DNA of 64,000 bases, from positions 10,414,001 to 10,478,000 of the forward strand of contig NC_088316.1 in NCBI RefSeq assembly GCF_910592395.1. Direction: 5' to 3'. Source of the stretch: Lineus longissimus. Its lineage: Eukaryota; Nemertea; Pilidiophora; Heteronemertea; Lineidae. The notes below the pieces were generated by a model. That model did not search any database and was not told where the DNA came from. It saw only the letters and a program-made list of their open reading frames with translations. Shown here in pieces: positions 37,418-47,633 of this stretch; the stretch's first letter is position 1; each line of letters begins with the position of its first letter. A program made the translations under genes and the position numbers.

Positions 37418-37947
37418 GGGTGATTCCCTTTTTTGTGAACTACGTCATCAATAAGAACGGGGTTTCACCGCGTTATGTTGTTTACTCGCTCGTGAAAACG
37501 TCTGGGACCTGCCTGAGTCGTAAGTATTCTCCGACTACTCCGACTTGAAACAATCAATATTTCTTAATAAATCATTATCATAAAATGGGTTTTAACTCTT
37601 TGAAATGGTTATGTAGAACAAGTGCATCAAGTTAGTTGGTGGAAATTTGTGTTCGAAATAGGCATTTCGGAGCTCATTTTGAAGGATACAATTTCATCCT
37701 GCATCGTCATCGTGCATGCATCTCATCGATCGGCGTGTCATGTAACCACACACATGGCCCCTATACACACAATCTCTTGTACATTTTGTACAATGGAGTT
37801 ATGATTATGTGAAAGCCTGTTTGTAAACACGATTGTTGATAAATCATAGGCACTCTCCTCAAAGTCCAGAGATGGTATAGACTGTCTATGACAATGTCAA
37901 TGATCATGTTAATGTTTACAAAATGTATGCCCTGTCGGTCGTGTATA

Positions 37948-38260
37948 CTCAGGCAAAAGTCTCCGTCCACGGATAGCTGATGGTGATTAATCATGAACGT
38001 TCCGTCCATGGAAGCCCCATGAACGTTCCACCCATGGCCCATCAGTGGATAGCTGATACACAGGCAAAAGTCTCCGTCCACGGATAGCTGATGGTGATTA
38101 ATCATGAACGTTCCGTCCATGGATAGCTGATGGAGAATCTCCATCAGCTATCCGTGGATGGGCGTCCGTGGATGGAACGTCCATGGGCCGTCAGTGGATA
38201 GTTGATGGAATCCGTTATAGAATCTATCATGTTCCATCATAGATTCTATGACGGAAGAAA
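37948..38260. repeat. Left subterminal palindromic repeats of the 20-kb element
   Basis: The end sequence occurs twice (from 37948 and from 38059). GGATAGCTGATGGAGA at 38121-38136 and its exact inverse at 38138-38153 form a hairpin with a 1-nt spacer. A second imperfect hairpin around TAGAATCTAT/ATAGATTCTA lies at 38205-38255. Confidence 0.85.
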
Positions 38261-39304
38261 GTTAAGCTTGGCCAATTTTTCTCCTTATTTTCCGTAAGTT
38301 TGATTAGTGACGCCGTATCTTGTTAATGCTCCAATGCTTTACATATCGTTTTTTGCCAATCCTGCGAGTTCCGTTTGGGGGTTAGTATTCAGATTCTTTG
38401 CAGAGATATCAGTCATTTGTCTGGGGCACGGATAGCTGTAGCTATGTAGGGGATGGGGGGAGGTGGCAGGGATGTGGCCCCTTAGTCATCAGTTTCATCT
38501 CCCCTTGACGAATCAACTTGGAGTCCCCCTGATCGCATCCACTCAAATAGTCAGTTTGATAATAATGCATATAGTCGATGATTAAGAAGTGACATAACAT
38601 GGTATGTAAGGTTGTTGTTAGACCATATCCACAACTCCGTGGATATGGTCTATTGTTTTTACTGAGCCGATCGCCAGGACCCGAGGGATGTGGTTTTCGA
38701 CACGTATCTCCGAAACTGCCGCACGGAACGACCTGAAATTTGGTTAGGTTACGTTTCATAACCTGCTAACGAACAACGTGTACTTTATTTTTGCAGCCGT
38801 TGCTTACTTTTTTAGTTTTCGGGTGATTTTTGATGAAAATCGCCGGTTCTGAACCGTTCCGGTAATAGCACTGCCTCCCGCGTTTTTACCGATTAGGCAA
38901 GTTGCTCAACGTTGATCTGTCCCGACCTGAACAGGTGGGAGGATACCCGCTACATGGAAGAGCCAACAGACATTTCGTCTACGCATTCTAGACTGGGTGA
39001 GTGTGATTTTTTCGTGATTGTAATCGCCCTCAAATTTGTGTTGAAACACTGCATCAGACAAAATTAACTCATCAGAGGTCAAGAAAAGGATCTTAAGAAT
39101 ATATATTCGCTGTTAGTTTGGGTGATTATAGGGAGCACGTCCATCTTTTGAGGCAAACTTGTCATCCGAAAGTTTCCAGATCCCCGCAATGGCGGATATA
39201 CATTCATCAAAAAAATTACGAATTCGGGCAAGTTTCATCAAACTGTGCGCCTTAAACACCTAAGAATGTCTCAAAATCACCCAGACTCTACACATGAGAT
39301 ATAC
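38261..39304. other. Internal stretch of the 20-kb element, no exon assigned
   Basis: The 3' part of the minus-strand gene is expected here but no further exon could be recognised. The open frame at 38442-38759 (-) has no known motif. About 1 kb is too little for the rest of a protein of this family, so an internal deletion is likely. Confidence 0.4.
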
Positions 39305-39366
39305 CTTCACTGAAAATAAAATTGCTAAAACCTCGCTTAACGTGTCGCGAGTGCTGAAAGCAACAG

Positions 39367-39436
39367 ATTTCTTGCGCTAATGAGCCTAGAAAACTCTACC
39401 ATAAGGTTATTAACCTTTGGTAGTATATATTATGCT
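39367..39436 (+). repeat. DIRS left inverted terminal repeat
   Basis: 70 bp, ATTTCTTGCGCTAATGAGCC ... ATATTATGCT, exact inverse of 44430-44499. It contains its own small palindrome AAGGTTATTAACCTT. Confidence 0.95.
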
Positions 39437-39773
39437 AATTCCTGCTAGCTCCGCTAGATGTCTGCAGTGTAGAAAAAGAGAGTCTGCGCATGCCATGGCG
39501 CATGCGCAGACCTCCCTTCCTCTGGAGTGACCACCTGAGATTGTCCTCATTCCTGCAGACACCGGTGTCGGTGTCACTTGTTTGCTTTGCTGGTTTGCAA
39601 ATGAGGGTATGTTTATCGATAATTTTTTCGATTTCTTCCCTGTTTTCCAGCTTTAGTTTGTCGCTAACGCTGTTGCTTTTGCTTACATTGCAGTTGCTAT
39701 TGTTTGCGCCCTGCCTCACGCGGTATTCGTCGTACGCATAGCTTCTGTTTACTGTTATTGTTTTTGCATTGCT

Positions 39774-41660
39774 TTGGCTTACTGCGAACAGCATACCCGC
39801 TTAGTAGCTGCTTTTATACTGACGAGCAGAACCAACGTCTTTTGTTTCGTCAGTACTCTGTTGCTTTTGTTCCTACCTATCGTGGTACCAGCATGGGCAA
39901 GGATAAGGCTAGTAAGAGGACTAAGAAGGATAGGACCGGGTCCGGGCATCAGCGTGCCTTGTTTCCCGGCCCTGGCCCTGTCAGTAGTACTTGTACTTGC
40001 TAGTAGACCTTCGTCTCCCGGCTCCTCCCCTGATCGTGTTCAGCTGGGGGTTGGGGATTTTCCGGGTAATGCTGGAGAGGTAGCTATGGAGGTCCAGGTG
40101 TCTTCTGACCATCGGGATCCCATTTCCGCTCTATTTTCCCCAAATAGGCAGAGGGGCAGGTCCCGCTCTCCTCAATCGTCAGTCGGTGGTTCCCCTCCTG
40201 GGTTAACTTTATCTCCGTCTGTTAGGTCTAGGGCCAGATCTAGAGCTATGCATCGGTATGTGAACGAGGGTAAGCCTAATGACGACGCTCAGGGTACTTA
40301 TCAGGGTCGCTCAGGTTTTGACCCTGATATGTACCAAGATTTTCTGGATTATCAGAATTTCGTTAGGGCTAGGGGGGCTGGGGCGCAGTCTCTGGCCCCT
40401 TCTTTAACCCATGCTTCGGTAGCTGCTCGGCCTCAGCATCCTTTGGCTCGGGCGCCTACATTTATACCAACTTCTCGTTCTCGGTCACCGGAGGGCTCGG
40501 AGTATTCCCCTGACCGCCAGGTCAGTTTACATCTTCACGCCCCCTCCCATACGGGGTTTAGTGAGGACGAGGACATGCGTTCAGTAATCTCTAGTCAGGA
40601 CCTGGCTCAGCCCGAGGACCCAAAGTTATCATCAGAATTTGCTGTGCTAATGGATAACCTTCAGGTCGTGCTAGGGGAGGATCTCCACTCGAGGAAGGTG
40701 TCATCCTCAAAGGTGACTGCCTTGTCTCAGCTGGAGGATGGGGACGAAGTAAGAAAGCCCTCCACCTTTCCTCATTCTTCTATCATCCCCTCCTCATTCG
40801 CTTGTCTTCACCAACAAATGTGGGGAGACGCCACGCTAAAGGTTGAGGACCCAAACTCTCTGCCCCCTTCCCTTATTGCAGGGAAAAAGTTGGGTAAGAG
40901 AAGGATTCCCAAATATAGGGAAAAGTTTTATTCAGTTAAGTCCGATTCCCTTCAGCCTTCTGCGGCGGACGTGGGGGTTAGTATGGAGTCTTACGCCACT
41001 GTCAAGGAGTCCTCTGTCATGATCAAGGCGGAGGAGGTCAAGGGCATTGAGCGTCAGGCTAGAAGGTCATTACTGGCGATCAATGCCATGGATGTTCTCC
41101 TGGGTGGTATCAGAAAGATTGATAACATTCAGGATCCTACGGACATCGATCTAGAAGCCAGGAAAAGGTTCCTGTCTAGTCTAGTGCTGGCGGTAAAGCA
41201 TGCGGCAGAGTTTTCTGCGACCGCGGTGGCCATGTCGATGAATTCTCGGAGAAAGGCCTTTCTAGAGGCCATCCCGGATTCCCTGCTCCCGCAAGCGGCC
41301 AGGAATTGGCTCCTTAATCAACCATTTCTTCCCCCCTCAGGGGACCAACATTCTTTGTTCGGGAATGTGGTTCCCCAGTTGAATAAATTCACTGCCAAGC
41401 ATAATAAGTTGCATGGAGTGGCCAAGAGAGCAGGGGATTCGGGGGCGCCAAAGAAAAAGCCCTTTACTAGGCCTTCTGTTTTGGCTAATTCGTACCAGGC
41501 CCAGCCAAGGGGTGCGTATAATTCTTATGGGGCGATGAGGGGTTCTCGCCCCTATGCTAGGGGTCATGGCCGTGGGGGTTCTTATAGGTTCAACTCTCCC
41601 GGTGTTTCTGGGGGTCAGCCTGCACGCGCAGCGCAGGCCGGTCCTAAGAAATTCTCCTAA
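39774..41660 (+). CDS. DIRS gag-like protein (ORF1)
   Basis: A 628-residue open frame, intact. The first third is low-complexity, Ser/Pro/Arg-rich (RQRGRSRSPQSSVGGSPPG). The middle, FACLHQQMWGD ... KKLGKRRIPKYREKFYSV and ERQARRSLLAINAMDVLLGG, resembles the nucleocapsid-like ORF1 region of DIRS elements. The end is Gly/Arg/Tyr-rich (GRGGSYRFNSPGV), suited to nucleic-acid binding. The true start may be a later ATG, such as 39892 or 40086, because the first 100 residues look hydrophobic and unconserved. It ends 18 bp before the RT frame. Presumed role: packaging of the element's RNA. Confidence 0.8.
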   Translation: MAYCEQHTRLVAAFILTSRTNVFCFVSTLLLLFLPIVVPAWARIRLVRGLRRIGPGPGISVPCFPALALSVVLVLASRPSSPGSSPDRVQLGVGDFPGNAGEVAMEVQVSSDHRDPISALFSPNRQRGRSRSPQSSVGGSPPGLTLSPSVRSRARSRAMHRYVNEGKPNDDAQGTYQGRSGFDPDMYQDFLDYQNFVRARGAGAQSLAPSLTHASVAARPQHPLARAPTFIPTSRSRSPEGSEYSPDRQVSLHLHAPSHTGFSEDEDMRSVISSQDLAQPEDPKLSSEFAVLMDNLQVVLGEDLHSRKVSSSKVTALSQLEDGDEVRKPSTFPHSSIIPSSFACLHQQMWGDATLKVEDPNSLPPSLIAGKKLGKRRIPKYREKFYSVKSDSLQPSAADVGVSMESYATVKESSVMIKAEEVKGIERQARRSLLAINAMDVLLGGIRKIDNIQDPTDIDLEARKRFLSSLVLAVKHAAEFSATAVAMSMNSRRKAFLEAIPDSLLPQAARNWLLNQPFLPPSGDQHSLFGNVVPQLNKFTAKHNKLHGVAKRAGDSGAPKKKPFTRPSVLANSYQAQPRGAYNSYGAMRGSRPYARGHGRGGSYRFNSPGVSGGQPARAAQAGPKKFS

Positions 41661-41677
41661 CCTCTTTTCCTCAGGCC

Positions 41678-43396
41678 TTGCCCCCATGTCAGGGACCTCC
41701 AGTAGGGGCAAGGTTTCAGCACTTCGCATCCGGGTGGGAGAATATCACAAGCAACATCTGGGTGCGAAGTGTAGTCAGGGAGGGCCTTCAGTTAAAATTC
41801 AAATCTCTTCCCCCTCTATCTCCAATACACCGGAATGTTCAGCTCCCAAAAGATCCTCAAAAGTGCCAGGCGCTTTTGGGCGAGATACAAGCGATGCTTC
41901 TAAAGGAGGCAATCGAGGTTGTCCCTCGATCAGAGCTGATACCAGGCTTCTATTCCCATATGTTCTGCGTGCCAAAGAAAACTGGGGGTTTCCGTCCAGT
42001 GATAGATCTAAAGCTCTTGAACAGGCACCTTGCAGTCCCCAAGTTCAAAATGGAGTCTGTGCACTCAGTAAGAGCGCAGCTAAATCAAGGGGAGTACGTG
42101 GCCACCCTAGACATGAAGGACGCGTATTTTCACATTCCGGTTCACAAATCACATCGTCGTTACCTTCAGTTTGCCATAAACGACACAGTCTATCGCTTCC
42201 GGGCCCTTTGTTTCGGCCTAGCGTCGGCTCCATTCATCTTCACAAAAGTTCTGAAGGAGATGGCCGTGTATCTGAGGCGTCTGGCTATCCTGATCGACCT
42301 CTATTTGGACGACTGGCTACTGAGGGCCAAGTCTCCAGAGACCCTTCTAGAACAGCTACAATTTGTCTTGCATCTGGCAGAGAAATTGGGCATCATCATC
42401 AATCTAGAAAAGTCGAACCTTCTGCCGCGTCAGGTGTTCGTGTATCTAGGGGTGTTGTTCGATCTGGTAAGAGGCCTCGTTTTTCCCTCTCTGCAGTCGA
42501 TCGACAAGGTCATGTCATGGATATCGCAGCTCAGAAGTCAGGTGGAGGTTCGGGCGGGGGACTTCCTCGCTTTTCTAGGCCTGCTAAACTTCGTCGCGGA
42601 CTTCATTCCCCTAGGTCGTCTCCATTTGAGACCCCTGCAGTTTTATCTCAAATGTTTCTTCAGGATCCACCAGGACCCCCTAGACAAAGTGGTCCCACTG
42701 ACTGCCCTGTTCTTCGAAGCTTTAGAATGGTGGGGCTACAGGGACAATCTGCTTGCCGGAGATCCCTTGCATCCTCCCGAGCCCCAAATGTCTCTGGTAT
42801 GCGATGCCAGCGAGTCAGGTTGGGGGGTGCATCTCGCCCGGGACATGGTGTCAGGCCTCTGGAATCAGGAAGACCAGAGTTTGCACATCAACCTCCTGGA
42901 AATGAAGGCAGTAATTCTCGCCCTGGCGCATTTCCTACATCTAGTAAAGGGGAAGTGTGTCCGGGTCTTGTCAGACAACACCACGGTAGTTTCATACATT
43001 CGGCGACAGGGGGGCACTCCTTCCATCGCCCTTTTTATGTTGACTCGAGACCTGTTCAGGTTCTGCCAACTACATCAGATATCCCTCAGAGTGGCGTATA
43101 TCCCAGGCAAAAAGAATGTCATGGTGGAATTTCCTCTGGCCCTTCCTCTATCCAGGAAAATGCTACACCAACCAACATCCAACATTTACCACTCCAACCC
43201 GGGGATGTTGGACCTGCACGTTTGGTTGTTATCGAGCGTTCGCTCATTCAGAGAGGTTTTTCTGAAGAGGTTGCGCGAAGGGCAGCCAGACCTCAGAGGC
43301 TCTCCTCACGTTCAGTGTATGAGAGCCACTTCTCCGCATTCAAAGGTTGGCTCGATAGGCGGGGTAGGTCTCTGGAGTCTGTCTCCATTCAACTAG
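41678..43396 (+). CDS. DIRS reverse transcriptase / RNase H (ORF2)
   Basis: A 572-residue intact frame. RT motifs in order: FYSHMFCVPKKTGGFRPVID, then LDMKDAYFHIPVHKSHRRYL, then LCFGLASAPFIFTKVL, then the active-site YLDDWLL (about aa 210), then LGVLFD. An RNase H domain follows: LVCDASESGWG, LHINLLEMKAVILAL, VLSDNTTVVSYI, ending VAYIPGKKNVM. After that the frame goes in about 30 residues to a Trp-containing tail (LDLHVW). That is short for DIRS elements, which usually have a longer connection and often a methyltransferase-like domain, so an internal deletion near 43125-43180 is possible. Role: copying the element RNA to DNA. Confidence 0.92.
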   Translation: MPPCQGPPVGARFQHFASGWENITSNIWVRSVVREGLQLKFKSLPPLSPIHRNVQLPKDPQKCQALLGEIQAMLLKEAIEVVPRSELIPGFYSHMFCVPKKTGGFRPVIDLKLLNRHLAVPKFKMESVHSVRAQLNQGEYVATLDMKDAYFHIPVHKSHRRYLQFAINDTVYRFRALCFGLASAPFIFTKVLKEMAVYLRRLAILIDLYLDDWLLRAKSPETLLEQLQFVLHLAEKLGIIINLEKSNLLPRQVFVYLGVLFDLVRGLVFPSLQSIDKVMSWISQLRSQVEVRAGDFLAFLGLLNFVADFIPLGRLHLRPLQFYLKCFFRIHQDPLDKVVPLTALFFEALEWWGYRDNLLAGDPLHPPEPQMSLVCDASESGWGVHLARDMVSGLWNQEDQSLHINLLEMKAVILALAHFLHLVKGKCVRVLSDNTTVVSYIRRQGGTPSIALFMLTRDLFRFCQLHQISLRVAYIPGKKNVMVEFPLALPLSRKMLHQPTSNIYHSNPGMLDLHVWLLSSVRSFREVFLKRLREGQPDLRGSPHVQCMRATSPHSKVGSIGGVGLWSLSPFN

Positions 43397-44266
43397 TTGG
43401 AGATTATCTTTTGTACCTCTTTGAGGATCTCAAGAGATCGGTGAGCACAGTGACAAACCATAGGTCGGCTTTGTCAGATGTTTTGCCAATTTTTGACGGT
43501 TACACGGTGGGAAGTCACCCAGTGTTATCAAGTTTGATCAAGAACTTTAGTCACGACAGACCTGTCGTTAGGCAAAGAGTGCCAGATTGGGATTTAGTTT
43601 TAAAGAGTCTTATGTCGGCCCCTTTTGAGCCTCCAACATATGGCTCAGTCCAGGATAAGCAGTTTCTTACCTGGAAAACCTGTTTTTTGCTAGCACTGGC
43701 GAGCACCAAGAGGGCCAGTGAACTACATGCCATTTCTAGAGATAAGCGCGATTTAGTTTTTTCTGATAAGGGTGTCTCTCTCAGAACGGTGCCTGGTTTT
43801 CTAGCTAAGACCCAGGCAGCGCAGGTTGATCCAAAACCTTTCTTTATTCCTTGTCATGACCCCTGGGCAGAGACACGCCAGACAGGTTTTTGTGCCCAGT
43901 AAGGTCGTTGAAGTTTTATTTGCATTGTACTGGGGGGGTCATAGGGATGGTCAGTCCCTGTTTGTTAAGTGCCGCGGTGAAGGCACAGTGTCTACAAAAA
44001 CAATTTCGTCTTGGTTAAAGAAAGTTGTTTGCTATGCGTACGACAATACTCCTAGTGGGGGAGGGGCTCACCCGAGGGGTCACGACGTCCGGAAGCTCTC
44101 GGCGTCTTGGGCTTTTTCTGTGGGCATCCCAGTGCGAGACATTCTTCAAGCCGGCTCATGGGCACGAGAGACGACTTTCACCTCCCACTATCTACACGAT
44201 GTCCAGCAGCAGCTAGATGGTAGTAGGAGGCTTTGCCCAGTGGTGGCATGTTCCAACACTGCATAG
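43200..44266 (+). pseudogene. DIRS tyrosine recombinase (ORF3), frame-disrupted
   Basis: This lies in a frame (open 41554-43902) different from RT, overlapping its 3' part. Recognisable: the N-terminal SAM-like domain (SVYESHFSAFKGWLDRRGRS, VGDYLLYLFEDLKRSVSTV), the first catalytic Arg in ASTKRASELHAI, and in the following frame (to 44266) HDVRKLSASWAF (His and second Arg) and SWARETTFTSHYLHD (His/Trp and the nucleophilic Tyr). Between them the reading moves twice: near 43870 and at a run of seven G at 43932-43938. Either old indels or sequencing errors in the homopolymer could explain this. Role: inserting the circular DNA copy by site-specific recombination. Confidence 0.85.
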
Positions 44267-44429
44267 GTTTCGTATCCACCACCTCTCCTTTTCTTTTTCG
44301 GGGGGGGGGATAAAGTTGGTCTTTACCGAATTAGATTCTCCGCCGGTATCACGGTTTGGAGGTCTTCTCTGTTTTTTCCGGTGGGTATCCCCCTTATTCT
44401 CATATACTCCCACCTTCCTCTGCTGATTC

Positions 44430-44499
44430 AGCATAATATATACTACCAAAGGTTAATAACCTTATGGTAGAGTTTTCTAGGCTCATTAGCGCAAGAAAT
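44430..44499 (-). repeat. DIRS right inverted terminal repeat
   Basis: Exact inverse of the left copy; directly followed by ATTTCCCC of the host exon with no duplicated target. Confidence 0.95.
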
Positions 44500-47395
44500 A
44501 TTTCCCCTTTGAAATAAGGGGTCTATTTCTAACATGATTTCCTGGTCCTTCCTTTATGCCAGTTTGTTTTCGGAGCTCTTGATTATTTGTTCTAATGCTC
44601 ATTCTCGACAAGGTTGTTCGTGTTTCCTCCACGGAGCGCATCACGCTCTTTTGCCCAAAGTCTTTGGCTGTTGCCTGCAAAAGACAATATATTATATATT
44701 ATTACGGTTGTGAATCAGGCCTGCACATTTATAAGCTAATACAAGGTAATTTATTTTAGAAAATCATGATAAATTATGATAAGAATGTCATTTTGCAAAA
44801 GACATTTCTAGGCTGTAATAACTAGACCAACCGATTGGATACTCACATGGTATCTTGGGCAGAATTTGGTGTATTTGGTGCAGAAATGAATATGACGAAG
44901 TCCAATTTTGATCGTAAGTTGACTGGGACTATCGCAGACTGGGCCTGGATGACATGCAGTGGTTTCCATCGACGACTTTTGTTGGCTGACATGTCATCCA
45001 GGAAAAAGTTAACAGGCGCAAAAATCTTATCTGCAGACGGCATCATTTTTTAAAATTTAGCCCCATGACATTGCTCCGATATTTCATCATTTTCCGGTGT
45101 CAAATCGTCCCCTCTGAAATAAAGAAGCAGTGTTACATCTTAAACACATCAACAGAAAACGAATGGGGCAATGTTGTTTCGCTGTGCTGGAAACCAATTA
45201 ATGGTGAACTTTAAGCAATTAAAATTGCTTAGTGTTTGCTACCTACATTTTATGTAAAGGCCACATTTAAATTAAACAAAGAGTCCATACAGTGTATATA
45301 TCCAGTCGTTGCACTATTCAGTATTTTACCTCAGTAACACTTCTGAAGTTCGAGGGTTAGAGAACATCATCTTGATCATGCTTTCCGGAGTTATAAAGGA
45401 GAAGAAATTGCCATCGTCATCTTGAACCTACAACGATGTAGAAGACATAATGAATACATCAACTTTCAAGAGATGCCTGGTTATTTCTATACTTATTTGT
45501 TATTGTTTCAATGACACACTCAACTTTATATTTCATAGACAACACACTTTGCTTTTACTGATGCTGAGTGTCTTGCCTAAGGACCTTACATGTATAAAGT
45601 GGCCCTTTTTTTACCTCTTTTATAATACTCTCCCAGCTGAGTTCGCCGAAAGACATCTCTTTAAAAGCATCAAAATGCCGCATGCCTGGTTCCAAGCCTT
45701 TCAACATGTAGTGCACGAATCGCGCTTCTCCTTCACTCTGAAATTGAAATAATGTGTTTTTGAAACAATTGTAATCACTTATAGACAGGTCAATTTATGA
45801 AAAAAAACAGCTTAACCCACAACAAATTGTAACAAAATGTTTTTCAACGGATTTCGTCTGATTTCGGCTGTTGGTCGGATAAAATGTGTGTCCATTCAGA
45901 AAAGATCGTCACTGTTTCCGACACCGCCAGCACACCTGACAGAGACACCATATGGGAAGGACGCCATTCGACCGATTATCTTCCTATTTACGTAGAGATG
46001 CCGACGTCGGAGGAAGCTAATTAGACCGTTTCGTTTTACGCCATGCGTACGCGCTGGGCAGTATTCAAGGCTTTAATATGTCTTATGATATCTTTGGGGA
46101 TATTTTCTTTATAAATCCCGTACGCAGAGCGGTTTTAAGGAGCATAGCCACATTGTATTTGTGGAATTGTGGAACGGCCCTACGATAATCAAACGATATA
46201 TACGGTAGTCGGGTAGTCAAGGTGACACAATGACTATGTGACGTCAGTCATCACGTGAGACATTTAAATGCTTCAAATCCCGTTCCCCTTGTAGAGAGAG
46301 GGGCATTGTCGGCCTAAAGATACATTTGTAACAAAGGCGTGAAAACGCAATATACCATGGGCAAAACAAACCGCGTATTGATGACATAATGAAAATGTTT
46401 CTTAAACTAGTATCCCAGGATTATGATGGCCTGGTCCGGATTCTTTAGATAATCTCTACCTTGGCGTTTGCTCGGCTTACGATTTTACAGCTTAATATTC
46501 TTACCACGGGATGAGTCAGTGAATTAAGGAAGATGTAAAATAGCAACTCCGTCCTGCTATTAAAGGGAAACCATTCTCCCCCATCTCTGCTCGATGTCCA
46601 CTGGCATCCCTCTTCAACGGTATCCTCATCCTCGTCGTCGCTATCTTCACAGGACACCCGCCAATGAACCGTTCGTAGTTCCTCCTCCTGATTCTCATCC
46701 TCCCCGTCCTCCTCCACGTCATCGCCAGTGATTACCTCATCCTCTTCATTGTCCTGATCAAACTTGTCATTTGACAATACCACATCTGAGACTGGAATAT
46801 CATGTGCATTTTCTAAAGCTGAAAAAAAATTTATCTTCAAAGAGTAAATCAACTCGTCAAAAGAGCGAAAAGACCTAGTTAGCTATAGTTAAAATATGCG
46901 CGACGTTCTAGTTTTATACGCAAACTTCAACTTCAAATACATGTACCAGGAAGAGCAATACTAATTTGGGGACACAGATAAACTCAACCTTCTTCGTAAG
47001 GCAAATACATAGAAAATGCTTGTATGCGACGTCACCGCCTCATTCTTCATCGGCATACACGTTTCGCTCTTTTTCTCATTTCTATTGGGCCTTGGCGCGC
47101 GAAAAGTAAATGATTTGGCACACTGCGTGGGAAGAGCAATAGGGGGCCAACATGTACTCATTTGGGGGATGAAAATTTCATGGCCATGCTTACCTTCACC
47201 AGATCCAGATGTTTTGCGGCCAGCATATGAAACGTATTTACGGTGTTTAGCAGAATTTAAATGTACTTGATAATTACGGGAATGGTAAGTATTAAATCGG
47301 CACGTAGCACAACTGAATGTTGGCAAAATAAGATCGAATTTTCCTCTTCTTTGGCGTTTTCCAGGCGGCGAGTCCGCCATGATGATCGAATTCAT

Positions 47396-47633
47396 TAAAA
47401 TAATTACCGCAACAGACGATTTGACACCGGCGGTGTTGGTTTTTTCGCAATGACGTAATATGGATGCAGTGACGTTGCAGCTTCACACATTGTTGGCGCC
47501 ACAAGTTTCGTGGAATCTGATCTCTGTGACGTCGTTTACGTCACAGCGTTTCGCCGCATCCGTCTTTTTCCCCAGCGAAACCAAGAGGCGCTCCGTAATT
47601 TTGTCCGAAAACTGCAGATTTTCAGTCAAGATA
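47396..47633. promoter_or_regulatory. Shared promoter region between the two divergent transposon genes
   Basis: Only about 240 bp separate the two start codons (47395 on -, 47634 on +). It holds TGACGTAAT near 47451 and a perfect inverted pair CTGTGACGT and ACGTCACAG (47524-47546, 5-bp spacer), CRE/ATF-like words. A bidirectional promoter is inferred; no start site is proven. Confidence 0.5.

Larger units (their letters stand above)
39367..44499 (+). mobile_element. DIRS-type tyrosine-recombinase retrotransposon, 5133 bp
   Basis: Inverted terminal repeats of 70 bp (39367-39436 and 44430-44499) are identical. Between them lie, in order, a gag-like frame, an RT/RNase H frame and a tyrosine recombinase in an overlapping frame, the DIRS arrangement. 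There is no target duplication, as expected for recombinase-mediated integration. The GC content is visibly higher than that of the flanks. It is inserted in an exon of the minus-strand gene of the 20-kb element. The identical ends point to recent insertion, though the recombinase frame is damaged. Confidence 0.93.
39305..47395 (-). pseudogene. Large multi-exon transposon protein (20-kb element), interrupted by DIRS
   Basis: Exons on the - strand: 47395-47194 (start at 47395 or 47380), 46818-46505, 45737-45615, 45427-45330, 45113-44847, 44674-44500 and, beyond the DIRS insertion, 39366-39305. The first has a C2H2-like zinc finger (FSCATCRFNTYHSRNYQVHL) and a basic SPPGKRQRRGK. The second has a long Asp/Glu tract, then EWFPFNSRTELLFYIFL. 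The next read ARFVHYMLKGLEPGMRHFDA, then DDDGNFFSFITPE ... SNPRTS, then NFFLDDMSANKSRRWKPL, then VEETRTTLSRM ... TGIKEGPG. That order matches a family of large proteins I recall from transposons of basidiomycetes and some animals (WYPF, ..NP, DDxSGN, TGVKD blocks); I cannot name it. A TAA at 45050-45052 and a phase mismatch at 44847/44674 mark decay. The 3' half is missing. Confidence 0.6.
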
